A DNA stretch of 64,000 nucleotides from Nocardioides marmorisolisilvae (GCF_003725775.1 NZ_RJSG01000002.1:558001-622000), one strand, 5' to 3'. Shown: positions 51,891-60,248, numbered from the stretch's first letter. Translations and numbers: made by a program. Notes: generated by a model not told the origin, from the letters alone.

Positions 51891-52379
51891 CTAGCGGATG
51901 TCCTCGAAGGTCGGGTTCTCGGCCACCAGCTGGTCGGAGACCGAGTTCATCACGCGTCCCAGCGCGGCGTAATCGGCCCGGTCCGCCAGGTCGACGAAGT
52001 GTGCCCGGACCCCGGAGACGTGGGTGTGGGCGGCTGCCTGGAGCAGCTCCCAGCCCTTGTCGGTCATGATCGCATCGACGCCGCGCTTGTCGTCGGTGGC
52101 GGCGATGCGGCGGATCAGGCCGTCCTTCTCCATCCGGCTCACGGTGTGGGTCACCCGGCTGCGCGAGTGCCGCATCGACTCCGCGATCTTCGCCATCCGC
52201 AGGGTCCGGTCGGGGGACTCCGAGAGCCGGACCAGGATCTCGTACTCGCCCAGGGAGATGTCGTGCTCCTGGCGCAGCTCGCGGTCGAGAGTGTCCATCA
52301 GCAGCGTGCTGCCCACGATGAACGCGCGCCAGGTCGCCTGCTGATCGGCGTCCAGCCAGCGGGTCTCGGTTGGGCTCAT
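51891..52379 (-). CDS. MarR-family transcriptional regulator
   Basis: The 162-residue protein has the winged-helix core: DISLGEYEILVRLSESPDRTLRMAKIAESMRHSRSRVTHTVSRMEKDGLIRR, then a wing (ATDDKRGVDAIMTDKGWELL) and terminal dimerisation helices. The ATG at 52379 follows TAGACT (52388-52393 on the minus strand) by eight bases and appears leaderless. Its likely operators are the TTGA/TCAA repeats between it and yceI; the same type of site lies in the pirin promoter. Confidence 0.93.
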   Translation of the reverse strand: MSPTETRWLDADQQATWRAFIVGSTLLMDTLDRELRQEHDISLGEYEILVRLSESPDRTLRMAKIAESMRHSRSRVTHTVSRMEKDGLIRRIAATDDKRGVDAIMTDKGWELLQAAAHTHVSGVRAHFVDLADRADYAALGRVMNSVSDQLVAENPTFEDIR

Positions 52380-52387
52380 GGGAGGGG

Positions 52388-52393
52388 AGTCTA
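52388..52393 (-). promoter_or_regulatory. -10 box TAGACT for marR (leaderless)
   Basis: TAGACT on the minus strand lies eight bases before the ATG at 52379. Confidence 0.45.
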
Positions 52394-52413
52394 GGGAATA
52401 GGGGCCGCCCAGA

Positions 52414-52472
52414 GATAGTTGACACTTCAACAAAGCGTGCTACGCTTGGAACAGATTTAGAATTCAACTATC
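52414..52472 (+). promoter_or_regulatory. yceI promoter with two MarR-type operators
   Basis: -35 TTGACA (52419-52424) and -10 TACGCT (52441-52446) are 16 bases apart. GTTGA-CACT-TCAAC (52418-52431) covers the -35, and a second half-palindrome (TTAGAATTCAA, 52457-52467) lies downstream of the -10. GATAGTTGA at 52414-52422 recurs inverted at 52464-52472. The marR gene is divergent, so autoregulation is likely. Confidence 0.65.
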
Positions 52473-52493
52473 AATCAGGAAGAGGCATCCGCC

Positions 52494-53039
52494 ATGACCA
52501 GCACCACGCAGACCCCCACCGAGCTTGTCGCCGGCACCTGGAGCATCGACCCCAGCCACTCCGAGGTCGGCTTCACCGTCCGCCACCTGATGACCAAGGT
52601 CCGCGGCCAGTTCGAGGCCTTCACCGGCACCGTCACCACCGGCGCGACCCTGGCCGAGACCAAGGCCGAGGCCACCATCGACCTCAACTCGGTCAACACC
52701 CGCGACGCCCAGCGCGACGGCCACCTGCGCAGCGGCGACTTCTTCGACGTCGAGAACCACGGCCCGATGACCTTCACCTCGACCTCGTTCGACGGCTCCA
52801 AGGCGGTCGGCGTGCTGACCATCAAGGGCATCGCGAAGGACGTCGAGCTGGAGGTCGAGTTCCTCGGCATCGAGAAGGACGCCTACGGCAACACCCGGAT
52901 CGGCTTCGAGGCCACCACCGAGATCAACCGCAAGGACTTCGGTGTCGACTTCGACATCCCGCTGGACGGCGGCAAGCTGCTCGTCGGCCACACCGTGAAC
53001 ATCACGCTGAGCATCCAGGCGGTGCTCGCCCAGGCGTGA
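52494..53039 (+). CDS. YceI-family lipocalin-like protein
   Basis: The 181-residue protein has the YceI pattern: WSIDPSHSEVGFTVRHLMTKVRGQF at the start, INLNSVNT-like IDLNSVNTRDAQRDGHLRSGDFFDVENHGPMTF, and TIKGIAKDVELEVEF with IGFEATTEINRKDFG at the end. These barrels bind isoprenoid or other amphipathic molecules. There is no signal peptide, so it acts in the cytosol, unlike periplasmic E. coli YceI. An AGGAAGAGG ribosome-binding site precedes the ATG, and the divergent MarR regulator probably controls it. Confidence 0.94.
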   Translation: MTSTTQTPTELVAGTWSIDPSHSEVGFTVRHLMTKVRGQFEAFTGTVTTGATLAETKAEATIDLNSVNTRDAQRDGHLRSGDFFDVENHGPMTFTSTSFDGSKAVGVLTIKGIAKDVELEVEFLGIEKDAYGNTRIGFEATTEINRKDFGVDFDIPLDGGKLLVGHTVNITLSIQAVLAQA

Positions 53040-53051
53040 CCTGTGGGAACG

Positions 53052-53085
53052 CGAAGGCCCCGGACCGAACGGTCCGGGGCCTTCG
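53052..53085. terminator. Perfect bidirectional terminator between yceI and the thiolase gene
   Basis: CGAAGGCCCCGGACC (53052-53066) pairs with GGTCCGGGGCCTTCG (53071-53085) around GAAC, a perfect 15-bp stem followed by TCTT on the plus strand. It lies between convergent genes. Confidence 0.9.
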
Positions 53086-53091
53086 TCTTGT

Positions 53092-53111
53092 GCTGGAGAG
53101 CCGGTCGAAAC
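53092..53111 (+). repeat. Degenerate copy of the GGTTGAGCC repeat
   Basis: CTGGAGAGCCGGTCGAAACC keeps the AGCC-GTCGAAACC part of the consensus but lacks GGTTG. It lies directly before the stop of the convergent thiolase gene, in the same orientation as the other copies. Confidence 0.5.
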
Positions 53112-53112
53112 C

Positions 53113-54324
53113 TCAGACGCGCTCGAGGATCATCGCCATGCCCTGGCCGCCACCGACGCACATGGTGATCAGACCGGTGGACTTGTCGTGCCAGTCCAGG
53201 CTGTTCAGCATCGTGTTCTGCAGGCGGGCGCCGGTCATGCCGAACGGGTGGCCGACCGCGATCGCGCCGCCGTTGATGTTGACCTTGTCCAGGTCCAGGC
53301 CGAGGTCCTGGTACGACGGGACGACCTGAGCAGCGAACGCCTCGTTGATCTCCGCGAGGTCGATGTCGCCGATCGACATGTTCGCGTGCTTCAGCGCCTG
53401 CTTGGTCGCCTCGACCGGGCCCAGGCCCATGATCTCGGGGGAGAGGCCGGAGACGCCGGTGGAGACGATCCGGGCCAGCGGCGTGATGCCGAGGTCCTTG
53501 GCCTTGGTGTCGGACATGATCACGACCGCGGCGGCGCCGTCGTTGAGCGGGCAGCAGTTGCCCGCGGTGACCACGCCGTCGGGGCGGAAGACCGGCTGCA
53601 GCTGGGAGATCGCGTCGTAGGTGACGCCGGCGCGCGGGCCGTCGTCCGCTGAGACCACGGTGCCGTCGGCCAGGGTGACCGGGGTGATCTCGCGGGCCCA
53701 GAAGCCGTCGTTGATCGCCTTCTCGGCCAGGTTCTGGCTGCGCACGCCGAACTCGTCGAGCTCCTTGCGGTCCAGGCCGCGGAGGCGCGCCACGTTCTCG
53801 GCGGTCTGGCCCATGGCGATGTAGATGTCGGGCAGCAGGCCGTCCTCGCGCGGGTCGTGCCAGTCCTGGCCGCCCTCGGCGTACTTCTCGGTGCGCTTCT
53901 GCGCGTCCTCGAACTTCGGGTTCTTGGTGTTCGGGATGTGGTCGGAGGTGCCGAACTGGTACCGCGAGACCATCTCGACGCCGGCGGAGATGTAGACGTC
54001 GCCCTCACCGGCCTTGATCGCGTGGAACGCCGAGCGCGAGGTCTGCACCGACGAGGCGCAGTAACGGGTCAGCGTGGTGCCGGGGATCTCGTAGCCCATC
54101 AGCGTGGTGACGATCCGGGCCATGTTGTTGCCGGCCTCGCCGCCGGGGAGACCGCAGCCGAGGATCAGGTCGTTGACCTCGTTCGGGTCCAGCCCGGGGA
54201 TCTTGTCGAGCGCAGCCTGGGTGATGAAGGCGGTGAGGTCGTCGGCCCGGAAGTCCTTGAGGGACCCCTTGTTCGCGCGGCCGATGGGGGTGCGGGCGGC
54301 CGAAACGATCACTGCCTCAGGCAT
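53113..54324 (-). CDS. Acetyl-CoA C-acetyltransferase (thiolase)
   Basis: The 403-residue protein has the thiolase triad: C89 in TRYCASSVQ (acyl-enzyme), the His of GGAIAVGHPFGMTGAR, and the Cys of CVGGGQGMA near the C-terminus. It is a degradative FadA-type thiolase of beta-oxidation or sterol side-chain breakdown rather than a condensing ketoacyl synthase. GGAGAA precedes the ATG at 54324. A KstR-type site (54386) lies in the divergent promoter region shared with the thioesterase gene. Confidence 0.93.
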   Translation of the reverse strand: MPEAVIVSAARTPIGRANKGSLKDFRADDLTAFITQAALDKIPGLDPNEVNDLILGCGLPGGEAGNNMARIVTTLMGYEIPGTTLTRYCASSVQTSRSAFHAIKAGEGDVYISAGVEMVSRYQFGTSDHIPNTKNPKFEDAQKRTEKYAEGGQDWHDPREDGLLPDIYIAMGQTAENVARLRGLDRKELDEFGVRSQNLAEKAINDGFWAREITPVTLADGTVVSADDGPRAGVTYDAISQLQPVFRPDGVVTAGNCCPLNDGAAAVVIMSDTKAKDLGITPLARIVSTGVSGLSPEIMGLGPVEATKQALKHANMSIGDIDLAEINEAFAAQVVPSYQDLGLDLDKVNINGGAIAVGHPFGMTGARLQNTMLNSLDWHDKSTGLITMCVGGGQGMAMILERV

Positions 54325-54385
54325 GTGGTTCTCCGATCAAAGGTGAAGTGTGAGTTGGGCAACGCCTGCGCTGCCCCGGTCATCC

Positions 54386-54399
54386 TAGAACGCGTTCTG
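54386..54399 (+). promoter_or_regulatory. KstR-type operator between the thiolase and thioesterase genes
   Basis: TAGAACGCGTTCTG contains the perfect palindrome AGAACGCGTTCT (54387-54398) and fits TNNAACNNGTTNNA except for the last base. It could control both divergent genes and resembles the site at 33113. Confidence 0.6.
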
Positions 54400-54416
54400 G
54401 TGGTTGGATCAGCGGT

Positions 54417-55286
54417 GTGCGTCACACCTACACAGGTCAGCTCCGCTGGGCCGACATGGACCTGCTCGGCCACGTCAACAACGTGACCTACGTGGACCTG
54501 CTCCAGGAGGCGCGGATCGCGTTCTTCGGCCAGCACCGCTCCATCGCCGCCGGCCAGGAGACTCCCGAGGGGATCCTGGTGGTCAAGCACCAGGTGGACT
54601 TCCTGATCCCGCTGAACCTGCGCAGCACGGTGATCCTGGTCGACACCTGGGTCGAGCGGATCCGCGCCGGTGCCTTCACCCTCGCCCACGAGATCTACCG
54701 AGAGGACGACTCCGGTCGCACGGTGTTCGCGCGCGCCTCGACCGAGCTGGCCCCGTTCGTCTTCGCCACCGCCTCGCCCCGCCGGCTGTCGCCCGAGGAG
54801 AAGGAGTTCCTCGGCCCGTACCTGGTCGAGACGCCGGCACGCTCGCCGATCAGCGTCGAGGGCTCGACGCGGCACGTCTACCCGCTGCACGTGCGGTGGT
54901 CCGAGCTGGACCCGTACCGGCACGCGAACAACGTGCACTACTACGAGTACTTCCAAGAGGCGCGGGTCTCCTACATCCGGCACCTGCACACCCGGGGCGA
55001 GGTCTGGAGCCAGAACGTCATCGCCCGGATGGACGTGGAGTACCTGCGGCCGCTGCACTACCGCGGTGCGCCGTACGAGGTGCACTCCTGGGTCAGCGGG
55101 ATGGGCTCCAAGTCGTACACGGTCGTCCACGAGATCCGCGACCCCGGCGACGGCACCGGTACGCCGGAGGTGCTGGCGCGCAGCCGGGTCGTGATGGTCA
55201 CCTTCGACGTGGAGACCCAGAAGGCCGCGCCGATGACCGAGCAGCAGCGGGCGGCCTTCGCCGCCGAGCTGGACCTCGGTTCCTGA
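54417..55286 (+). CDS. Acyl-CoA thioesterase with two hot-dog domains
   Basis: The 289-residue protein is two tandem 4-hydroxybenzoyl-CoA-thioesterase-like domains. Domain 1 starts LRWADMDLLGHVNNVTYVDLLQEARIAFF and domain 2 (residue 156 on) VRWSELDPYRHANNVHYYEYFQEARVSYI; each carries the catalytic Asp and the HVNN/HANN motif. It should hydrolyse acyl-CoA or aryl-CoA esters. The GTG at 54417 is the start. Its shared operator with the thiolase suggests lipid or sterol catabolism. Confidence 0.9.
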   Translation: MRHTYTGQLRWADMDLLGHVNNVTYVDLLQEARIAFFGQHRSIAAGQETPEGILVVKHQVDFLIPLNLRSTVILVDTWVERIRAGAFTLAHEIYREDDSGRTVFARASTELAPFVFATASPRRLSPEEKEFLGPYLVETPARSPISVEGSTRHVYPLHVRWSELDPYRHANNVHYYEYFQEARVSYIRHLHTRGEVWSQNVIARMDVEYLRPLHYRGAPYEVHSWVSGMGSKSYTVVHEIRDPGDGTGTPEVLARSRVVMVTFDVETQKAAPMTEQQRAAFAAELDLGS

Positions 55287-55311
55287 GGTCGAGCAGCGAC
55301 CGTTCGAAGGG

Positions 55312-55695
55312 TCAGGCCTCGGGGGTGTTCACCATGAACTGCGCCGCGTGGGTGACGTAGTCCCAGAACTGGGCGTCCTGCTCGGGCGTCAGCCCGACCT
55401 TGTCGAGCGCCGCGCGGAAGTGGGTCAGCCAGTGCTGCGCCGCGGTCGGCGTGACCGGGAACGGCGCGTGCCGCATCCGGAGCCGCGGGTGACCCCGGTT
55501 CTCGGAGTAGGTCGTCGGCCCGCCCCAGTACTGGGCCAGGAACAGCGCGAACCGCTCGGCCGCCGGACCCAGGTCGTCCTCGGGGTACATCGGACGCAGG
55601 AAGGTGTCGGCGGCGACGCCCGCGTAGAAGCGGTCGACGATCGCGGTGATGGTGGCCATCCCGCCGATCTCGTCGTAGAACGTCTCGCTGCTCAC
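55312..55695 (-). CDS. glbO: Truncated haemoglobin, group II (HbO)
   Basis: The 127-residue globin has the TrHbO pattern: TFYDEIGGMATITAIVDRFYAGV, then YWGGPTTYSENRGHPRLRMRHAPFPVT with the proximal histidine (RMRHAPF) and WLTHFRAALD at the end. The GTG at 55695 starts it. TrHbO binds O2 or acts in reactive oxygen and nitrogen chemistry. In mycobacteria glbO (Rv2470) lies near pepN and an Rv2466c-type gene, as here. Confidence 0.93.
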   Translation of the reverse strand: MSSETFYDEIGGMATITAIVDRFYAGVAADTFLRPMYPEDDLGPAAERFALFLAQYWGGPTTYSENRGHPRLRMRHAPFPVTPTAAQHWLTHFRAALDKVGLTPEQDAQFWDYVTHAAQFMVNTPEA

Positions 55696-55757
55696 GTGCC
55701 CATTCTGCCGACCGGCCACCAGCGCGCGGCGACCGGTCCCTCCCGAAGGGCGAGGCG

Positions 55758-56795
55758 CTACTCGGGCTGGTCGGTCTCCGGCGGCGGTCCGGCCGGCTTG
55801 CCCGGGTCGCCGTACAGGATCCGCTGGGGGAGCGGCGTGATCACGCCCTCCTCGTCGAACCGCGCCTTGACCCGCTCGCGCATCTCGCGGGCGACCACCC
55901 ACTGCTGCTGCGGCATCGTCTTCAGCGTCACCCGGACGACCACCGAGTCCGGGCCGAGTGACTGCACGCCCCAGACCTCGGGCTCCTCGATGATCTTCTC
56001 GCGGTAGCGCTCGTCCTCCCACAGCTGGTGCGCGACGTCCTTGAGGATCCGGCGCACCCGGGTGACGTCCTCCTTGTAGGAGACCGCGATGTCGAGCACC
56101 GTGCGCGACCAGTTCTGGCTCTGGTTGCCGACCTTGAGGATCTCGCCGTTGCGGACGTACCAGACGGTTCCGTCGACGTCGCGGACGCGGGTGACCCGCA
56201 GGCTGACGGCCTCGATGGTGCCGGAGACGTCGCCGAAGGTGACCGAGTCGCCGACGCCGTACTGGTCCTCGAAGATCATGAAGATGCCGGAGAGGAAGTC
56301 CTTCACCAGGCTCTGGGCACCGAAGCCGAGCGCGACGCCGACGATCCCGGCACCGGCGATCAGTGGCGCGATGTTCACCCCGACCTCGGCGAGCGCCATC
56401 ATGAAGACGACCACGAAGATCACGCCGCCGGTGACGCTCTTGAGCAGGCTGCCCATCGTAACGGCGCGCTGCACGCGGCGGTGCGCGGAGGTCTCTCCAC
56501 CCGGGTCGGCGAACGGCCCGCGGGCCAGCTTCGAGGGCAGGATCCCGTCGCTGGCCCGGGCGACCAGCCGGTCGATCACCCGGTTCAGCACCCAGCGGAC
56601 CACCAGCGCCCCGACGATCAGGCACAGGATCGAGAAGGGCTTCCCGATCGCCCAGTCCGCCGCGTGCGCGAGCCAGTCGTTGTGGGTCCAGTTGTAGACC
56701 GCCGCGCAGGTCCAGCTGCCGTCGCCGTTGTTGATGTCCTTGCAGGTCTTGGGCATCTCCAGCAGGGCCATCGGAACGGTCGTGGCGAAGGGCAT
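55758..56795 (-). CDS. MscS-family mechanosensitive ion channel
   Basis: The 345-residue protein has an N-terminal extracellular segment, about three membrane helices and the MscS pore-lining signature GVALGFGAQSLVKDFLSGIFMIFEDQYGVGD, followed by the beta domain (GTIEAVSLRVTRVRDVDGTVWYVRNGEI) and a C-terminal cytosolic vestibule. It protects against osmotic downshock. The ATG at 56795 follows TACGCT (56802-56807 on the minus strand) by six bases. It is divergent from the membrane protein at 56865. Confidence 0.93.
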   Translation of the reverse strand: MPFATTVPMALLEMPKTCKDINNGDGSWTCAAVYNWTHNDWLAHAADWAIGKPFSILCLIVGALVVRWVLNRVIDRLVARASDGILPSKLARGPFADPGGETSAHRRVQRAVTMGSLLKSVTGGVIFVVVFMMALAEVGVNIAPLIAGAGIVGVALGFGAQSLVKDFLSGIFMIFEDQYGVGDSVTFGDVSGTIEAVSLRVTRVRDVDGTVWYVRNGEILKVGNQSQNWSRTVLDIAVSYKEDVTRVRRILKDVAHQLWEDERYREKIIEEPEVWGVQSLGPDSVVVRVTLKTMPQQQWVVAREMRERVKARFDEEGVITPLPQRILYGDPGKPAGPPPETDQPE

Positions 56796-56801
56796 CTGTC
56801 G

Positions 56802-56858
56802 AGCGTAGCGAGGATCACGGCGGCTGGTGTGCTCGACCGCGCTCGCACTGAGTATTCT
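56802..56858. promoter_or_regulatory. Divergent -10 boxes for mscS (minus) and the membrane protein (plus)
   Basis: Minus strand TACGCT at 56802-56807 (gap 6). Plus strand TATTCT at 56853-56858, six bases before the GTG at 56865. Confidence 0.5.
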
Positions 56859-56864
56859 TCAGGT

Positions 56865-57251
56865 GTGATCGATCACCGTCCCCAGAAGTCCCGCAGCGTT
56901 GCCCGCCGGGCTGTGCTGGCCGTCTCCGTGGCCCTCTTCGGGCTCCTGCTCGCCCCGGTCGCCGCGTTCGCGGACACCCCGGCCGCCTGGGAGAACGAGA
57001 AGCACGTCTCCGGACTCCAGTTCCTCGTGGTGCTGGTGCTGATCCCCGCGGGCCTGTTCCTGGTGATCTCGCTGCTCGCGGCGCTGCCGTCGATGATCAG
57101 CGACAAGGGCTACGAGCCGGGCCAGGCCTGGCGCTCGGAGCCGGAGTGGTTCGGCGGCCCGCGCAAGGGTCTCGAAGCCACCGACGAGGTCAAGCCTGAG
57201 CAGATCGAGGCCGCCGAGGCCGACCGAGGTGGCACCAGTGGCAAGTGGTGA
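56865..57251 (+). CDS. Membrane protein with signal sequence, partner of DUF5130
   Basis: The GTG at 56865 follows TATTCT by six bases. The 128-residue protein has a signal peptide (ARRAVLAVSVALFGLLLAPVAAFA), a short external segment, one membrane helix (LQFLVVLVLIPAGLFLVISLLAALP) and a polar cytosolic tail with EWFGGP. It overlaps the DUF5130 gene by 23 bases; this gene pair is conserved in actinobacteria, and the two may act together at the membrane. No activity is known. Confidence 0.8.
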   Translation: MIDHRPQKSRSVARRAVLAVSVALFGLLLAPVAAFADTPAAWENEKHVSGLQFLVVLVLIPAGLFLVISLLAALPSMISDKGYEPGQAWRSEPEWFGGPRKGLEATDEVKPEQIEAAEADRGGTSGKW

Positions 57252-57618
57252 CGGTTTCTCCTCCGACCAGCGTTACGAGATCGACCGGGCCATCCGCGCC
57301 GCGGAGATGGTCTGCCGCTACGAGTTCTCCGTCTTCGTCGGTGCGTCCGAGGGAGAGTCGGGGCCGTTCGCGGAGAAGCTGCACGCCTCGCTGATCGCCC
57401 CGGGGCGCAGCGTCCTGATCATGGTCGACCCGGCAGCCCGGCTGCTCGAGATCGTCACCGGCTCGGTCGTGCGCCGGGTGCTCCCCGACGACGCCGTCCG
57501 GCTCGCCGCGGTGGCGATGGAGTCCGCCTTCGCCGAGGGTGACCTCGTCGGCGGTCTCAAGCGGGGTGTGGCGCAGCTGGCAGAAGCAGCACGGGTTCCG
57601 CAGACCCTGCACGCCTAA
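57229..57618 (+). CDS. DUF5130 family protein (TPM-like)
   Basis: The 129-residue protein (GTG at 57229; GTG at 57238 is the alternative) matches DUF5130 and the distantly related TPM-type domain: SSDQRYEIDRAIRAAEMVCRYEFSVFVG, SVLIMVDPAARLLEIVTG and ALAAVAMESAF-like segments. There is no signal peptide. It overlaps the upstream membrane-protein gene. A long inverted repeat (57627-57701) follows. Confidence 0.82.
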   Translation: MAPVASGDGFSSDQRYEIDRAIRAAEMVCRYEFSVFVGASEGESGPFAEKLHASLIAPGRSVLIMVDPAARLLEIVTGSVVRRVLPDDAVRLAAVAMESAFAEGDLVGGLKRGVAQLAEAARVPQTLHA

Positions 57619-57626
57619 GCAACAAG

Positions 57627-57701
57627 CAGTCGACCCGGCAGAAACTCCCACTTTCAAAGCGCCGACGGCGCTTTGAAAGTGAGTTTCTGCCGGGTCGACT
57701 G
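57627..57701. repeat. Near-perfect 75-base inverted repeat between DUF5130 and pepN
   Basis: CAGTCGACCCGGCAGAAACT (57627-57646) pairs with 57682-57701, and CACTTTCAAAGCGCC (57649-57663) with GGCGCTTTGAAAGTG (57667-57681). This gives a 35-bp stem with a 2-base bulge (57647-57648) and a GAC loop. It lies exactly between convergent stops (57618 and 57705) and may act as a terminator for both or be a miniature mobile/repetitive element. Confidence 0.9.
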
Positions 57702-57704
57702 GTG

Positions 57705-60248
57705 TTACTGGAGACTGTCCTTCTGCTGACCCTTCAGGTAGCGCGCCACGTCGGCACGACCCTCGCGCACCAGGCGCTGGGCGCCCGGGTTGGCGGTGGT
57801 CGTCTCCAACCAGGCGTCGATCTGGTCGAGCAGCTCCGGGGACGCGAGCGAGCGGGGGAACAGGCCCGCCAGGGCGACCGCGGCCTTGTGCGTGCCGAGG
57901 TGCTCCCAGGTGGTGTCCGCTGCCTCGAGGTACTTGGCGACGTACGGCGTCAGCACCTCGTCCTGACCGGTGGCGTGGAAGGCCATGGCGATCGAGCGGT
58001 GGGTCTCGTTCGGGGTGTCCGCCTGGACCATCGTCGCCTCCCAGGCCTCGGCCTTGGCCTCGGGCGTCGGCTGCGAGGCCCGCGCGGCAGCGGCGTTCTC
58101 CTTGCCGGAGATCGTGTTGTCGGCGGCGAGCTCGTCGCTGATCCGGTTGCCGGCGCGACCGCGACGGGCCAGGCCGGTGATCAGCACCCAGCGCAGGTCC
58201 TGATCCATCGCCAGACCGTCGAAGGTCAGGGTGCCGTCCAGCATCGCCTCCAGGTCGGCCAGCGCGGCGTCGCTGCGGGCGGCGCCGGCGAAGGACCGGG
58301 CGAACGTCAGCTGCTGGTCGGTGCCCGGCTCGGCCTCGGCGAGCAGCGTGCGCAGGCCCTGCTCCCACTTCGCCTGCAGCGCCGGACGGTTCGCGGGGGC
58401 CGAGAAGGAGTTCACCGACTGGGCCGCGTAGTCCGGGATCCGGCTGATGCCCCAGGCGTCCGTCTCCTGGCCGATGTTGGCCAGCACCAGGTCGACGAAG
58501 TCGGTGGCACTCATCTCGGCGTCCCGGGTCATGTCCCAGGCCGAGCCCCAGCACAGCGCACGGGGGAGCGAGTCGCCCAGCTTGCCGAGTCCGGTGATGA
58601 CGGTGGCCAGCGAGCGCTCGTCGAGCCGGATCTTGGCGTAGGTCAGGTCGTCGTCGTTGAGCAGCAGCAGGTCGGGCTGCTGCTTGCCGACCAGCGCCGC
58701 GAGCTCGGTCTCGGCGCCCTCGACGTCGACCTCGAGGTACTCGCGCCGGACCAGAGCGCCGTCGACCTCGTCGTACAGGCCCACGCCGATGCGGTGCCGG
58801 CGCAGGGTCGGCCAGTCCGGGTCGGCGGTCTGCAGGACCGAGAAGGAGGAGTAGCTCCCGTCGCCGTCCAGCTCGAACCTCGGGGACAAGGTGTTCACCC
58901 CCGCGGTCTGGAGCCACTCGGTGGCCCAGGAGTCGAGCTCGCGGCCGGAGGCCTTCTCGAGCGCGTGCAGCAGGTCGGTGAACTCGGAGTTCCCGTACTC
59001 GTGGTCCTTGAAGTACTGCCGCAGGCCGCCGAGGAACGGCTCCAGGCCGACCCAGGCGACCAGCTGCTTGAGCACCGAGGCGCCCTTGGCGTAGGTGATC
59101 ATGTCGAAGTTGACCTCGACCGCGTGCAGGTCGTAGTTGTCGGCCGCGATCGGGTGCGTGCTCGGCATCTGGTCCTGGCGGTAACCCGTCTGCTTGCGGG
59201 CGTTCGTGAAGCCGGTCCACGCCTCGGTGAACTCGGTCGCCTCAGCCTCGCACCAGTAGCAGGCCCACTCGGCGAACGACTCGTTGAGCCAGAGGTCGTC
59301 CCACCACTTCATGGTCACGAGGTTGCCGAACCACATGTGCGCCATCTCGTGGGTGATCACCGAGGCGCGGAACTCGTAGAACGAGCGCGGCTGGCGGGAG
59401 CGGGGGAGGTACTCGTCGCGCAGCGTCACGCAGCCGGCGTTCTCCATCGCGCCCATGTTGTACTCCGGCACGTAGAGCTGGTCGTACTTCTCGAACGGGT
59501 AGGGGTACTCGAACTGCTCCTCGAAGAACGCGAAGCTCTGCTTGGTCAGCTTCACCAGCTCGTCGCGGTCGAGGAACTCCACCAGCGACTGCCGGCAGTA
59601 GTGGCCCAGCGGGATGGTGCCGTGCTTGCCCTCGTAGACGTCCTGGACCTCGTGGTACTCGCCGGCAACGACGGCGGTGATGTAGGTCGACATCTTCCTG
59701 GTGGTCGGGAAGTGCCAGGTGGCCTTCCCGTCGCCGATCGGCGTGGGCTCCGGGGTCGGGGCGTTCGAGACGACCTTCCAGTGCTCCGGGGCGGTGACGA
59801 CGAACGTGAAGACGCTCTTGAGGTCGGGCTGCTCGAACGTGGTGAAGACGCGACGTGCGTCCGGCACCTCGAACTGGCTGTAGAGGTACACGCGGTCGTC
59901 AGCCGGGTCGACGAACCGGTGCAGGCCCTCTCCGCTGTGGCTGTAGGTGCAGTCGGCGCGGACGACGAGCACGTTCTCCACGTGCAGGTTGTCGAGCCGG
60001 ATGCGGCTGTCGGCGTACACCTCGGCCGGGTCCAGGGACTCCCCGTTCAGGGTGATCTCGTGGATCTCGGCGTCCACGAGGTCGGCGAACGCGCTGCCGC
60101 CGGGCTCTCGTGAGGTGAAGGCGATGGTCGTGGTCGAGGCGAAGGTCTTCTCGCTGGTGGTGAGGTCGAGCTCGATGGTGTACGAGCCGACCTCGAGGAT
60201 CCGGGCGCGGGTCTGCGCCTCATCGCGAGTCAGGTTGGTTCCAGGCAT
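57705..60248 (-). CDS. pepN: Aminopeptidase N (M1 family)
   Basis: The 847-residue M1 peptidase has the exopeptidase motif GAMEN (MGAMENAG), zinc motif H300-E-M-A-H304 and the downstream ligand glutamate in LWLNESFAEW. The N-terminal beta domain and a large C-terminal helical domain make up the usual length. It removes N-terminal residues from peptides in the cytosol. The ATG at 60248 is chosen for the MPGTNLTRDEA start. Homologous to Rv2467; the Rv2466c-like neighbour is separated by the CHAP gene here. Confidence 0.95.
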   Translation of the reverse strand: MPGTNLTRDEAQTRARILEVGSYTIELDLTTSEKTFASTTTIAFTSREPGGSAFADLVDAEIHEITLNGESLDPAEVYADSRIRLDNLHVENVLVVRADCTYSHSGEGLHRFVDPADDRVYLYSQFEVPDARRVFTTFEQPDLKSVFTFVVTAPEHWKVVSNAPTPEPTPIGDGKATWHFPTTRKMSTYITAVVAGEYHEVQDVYEGKHGTIPLGHYCRQSLVEFLDRDELVKLTKQSFAFFEEQFEYPYPFEKYDQLYVPEYNMGAMENAGCVTLRDEYLPRSRQPRSFYEFRASVITHEMAHMWFGNLVTMKWWDDLWLNESFAEWACYWCEAEATEFTEAWTGFTNARKQTGYRQDQMPSTHPIAADNYDLHAVEVNFDMITYAKGASVLKQLVAWVGLEPFLGGLRQYFKDHEYGNSEFTDLLHALEKASGRELDSWATEWLQTAGVNTLSPRFELDGDGSYSSFSVLQTADPDWPTLRRHRIGVGLYDEVDGALVRREYLEVDVEGAETELAALVGKQQPDLLLLNDDDLTYAKIRLDERSLATVITGLGKLGDSLPRALCWGSAWDMTRDAEMSATDFVDLVLANIGQETDAWGISRIPDYAAQSVNSFSAPANRPALQAKWEQGLRTLLAEAEPGTDQQLTFARSFAGAARSDAALADLEAMLDGTLTFDGLAMDQDLRWVLITGLARRGRAGNRISDELAADNTISGKENAAAARASQPTPEAKAEAWEATMVQADTPNETHRSIAMAFHATGQDEVLTPYVAKYLEAADTTWEHLGTHKAAVALAGLFPRSLASPELLDQIDAWLETTTANPGAQRLVREGRADVARYLKGQQKDSLQ

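Noticed and set aside
55287-55311. GGTCGAGCAGCGACCGTTCGAAGG as a long-form repeat
   Set aside because: Both ends deviate (GGTCGAG, CGAAGG) and the stem is short; too diverged to call.
57190-59220. 676-residue frame inside pepN
   Set aside because: Overlaps the well-supported M1 peptidase on the same strand in another frame; composition is typical of a shadow frame.
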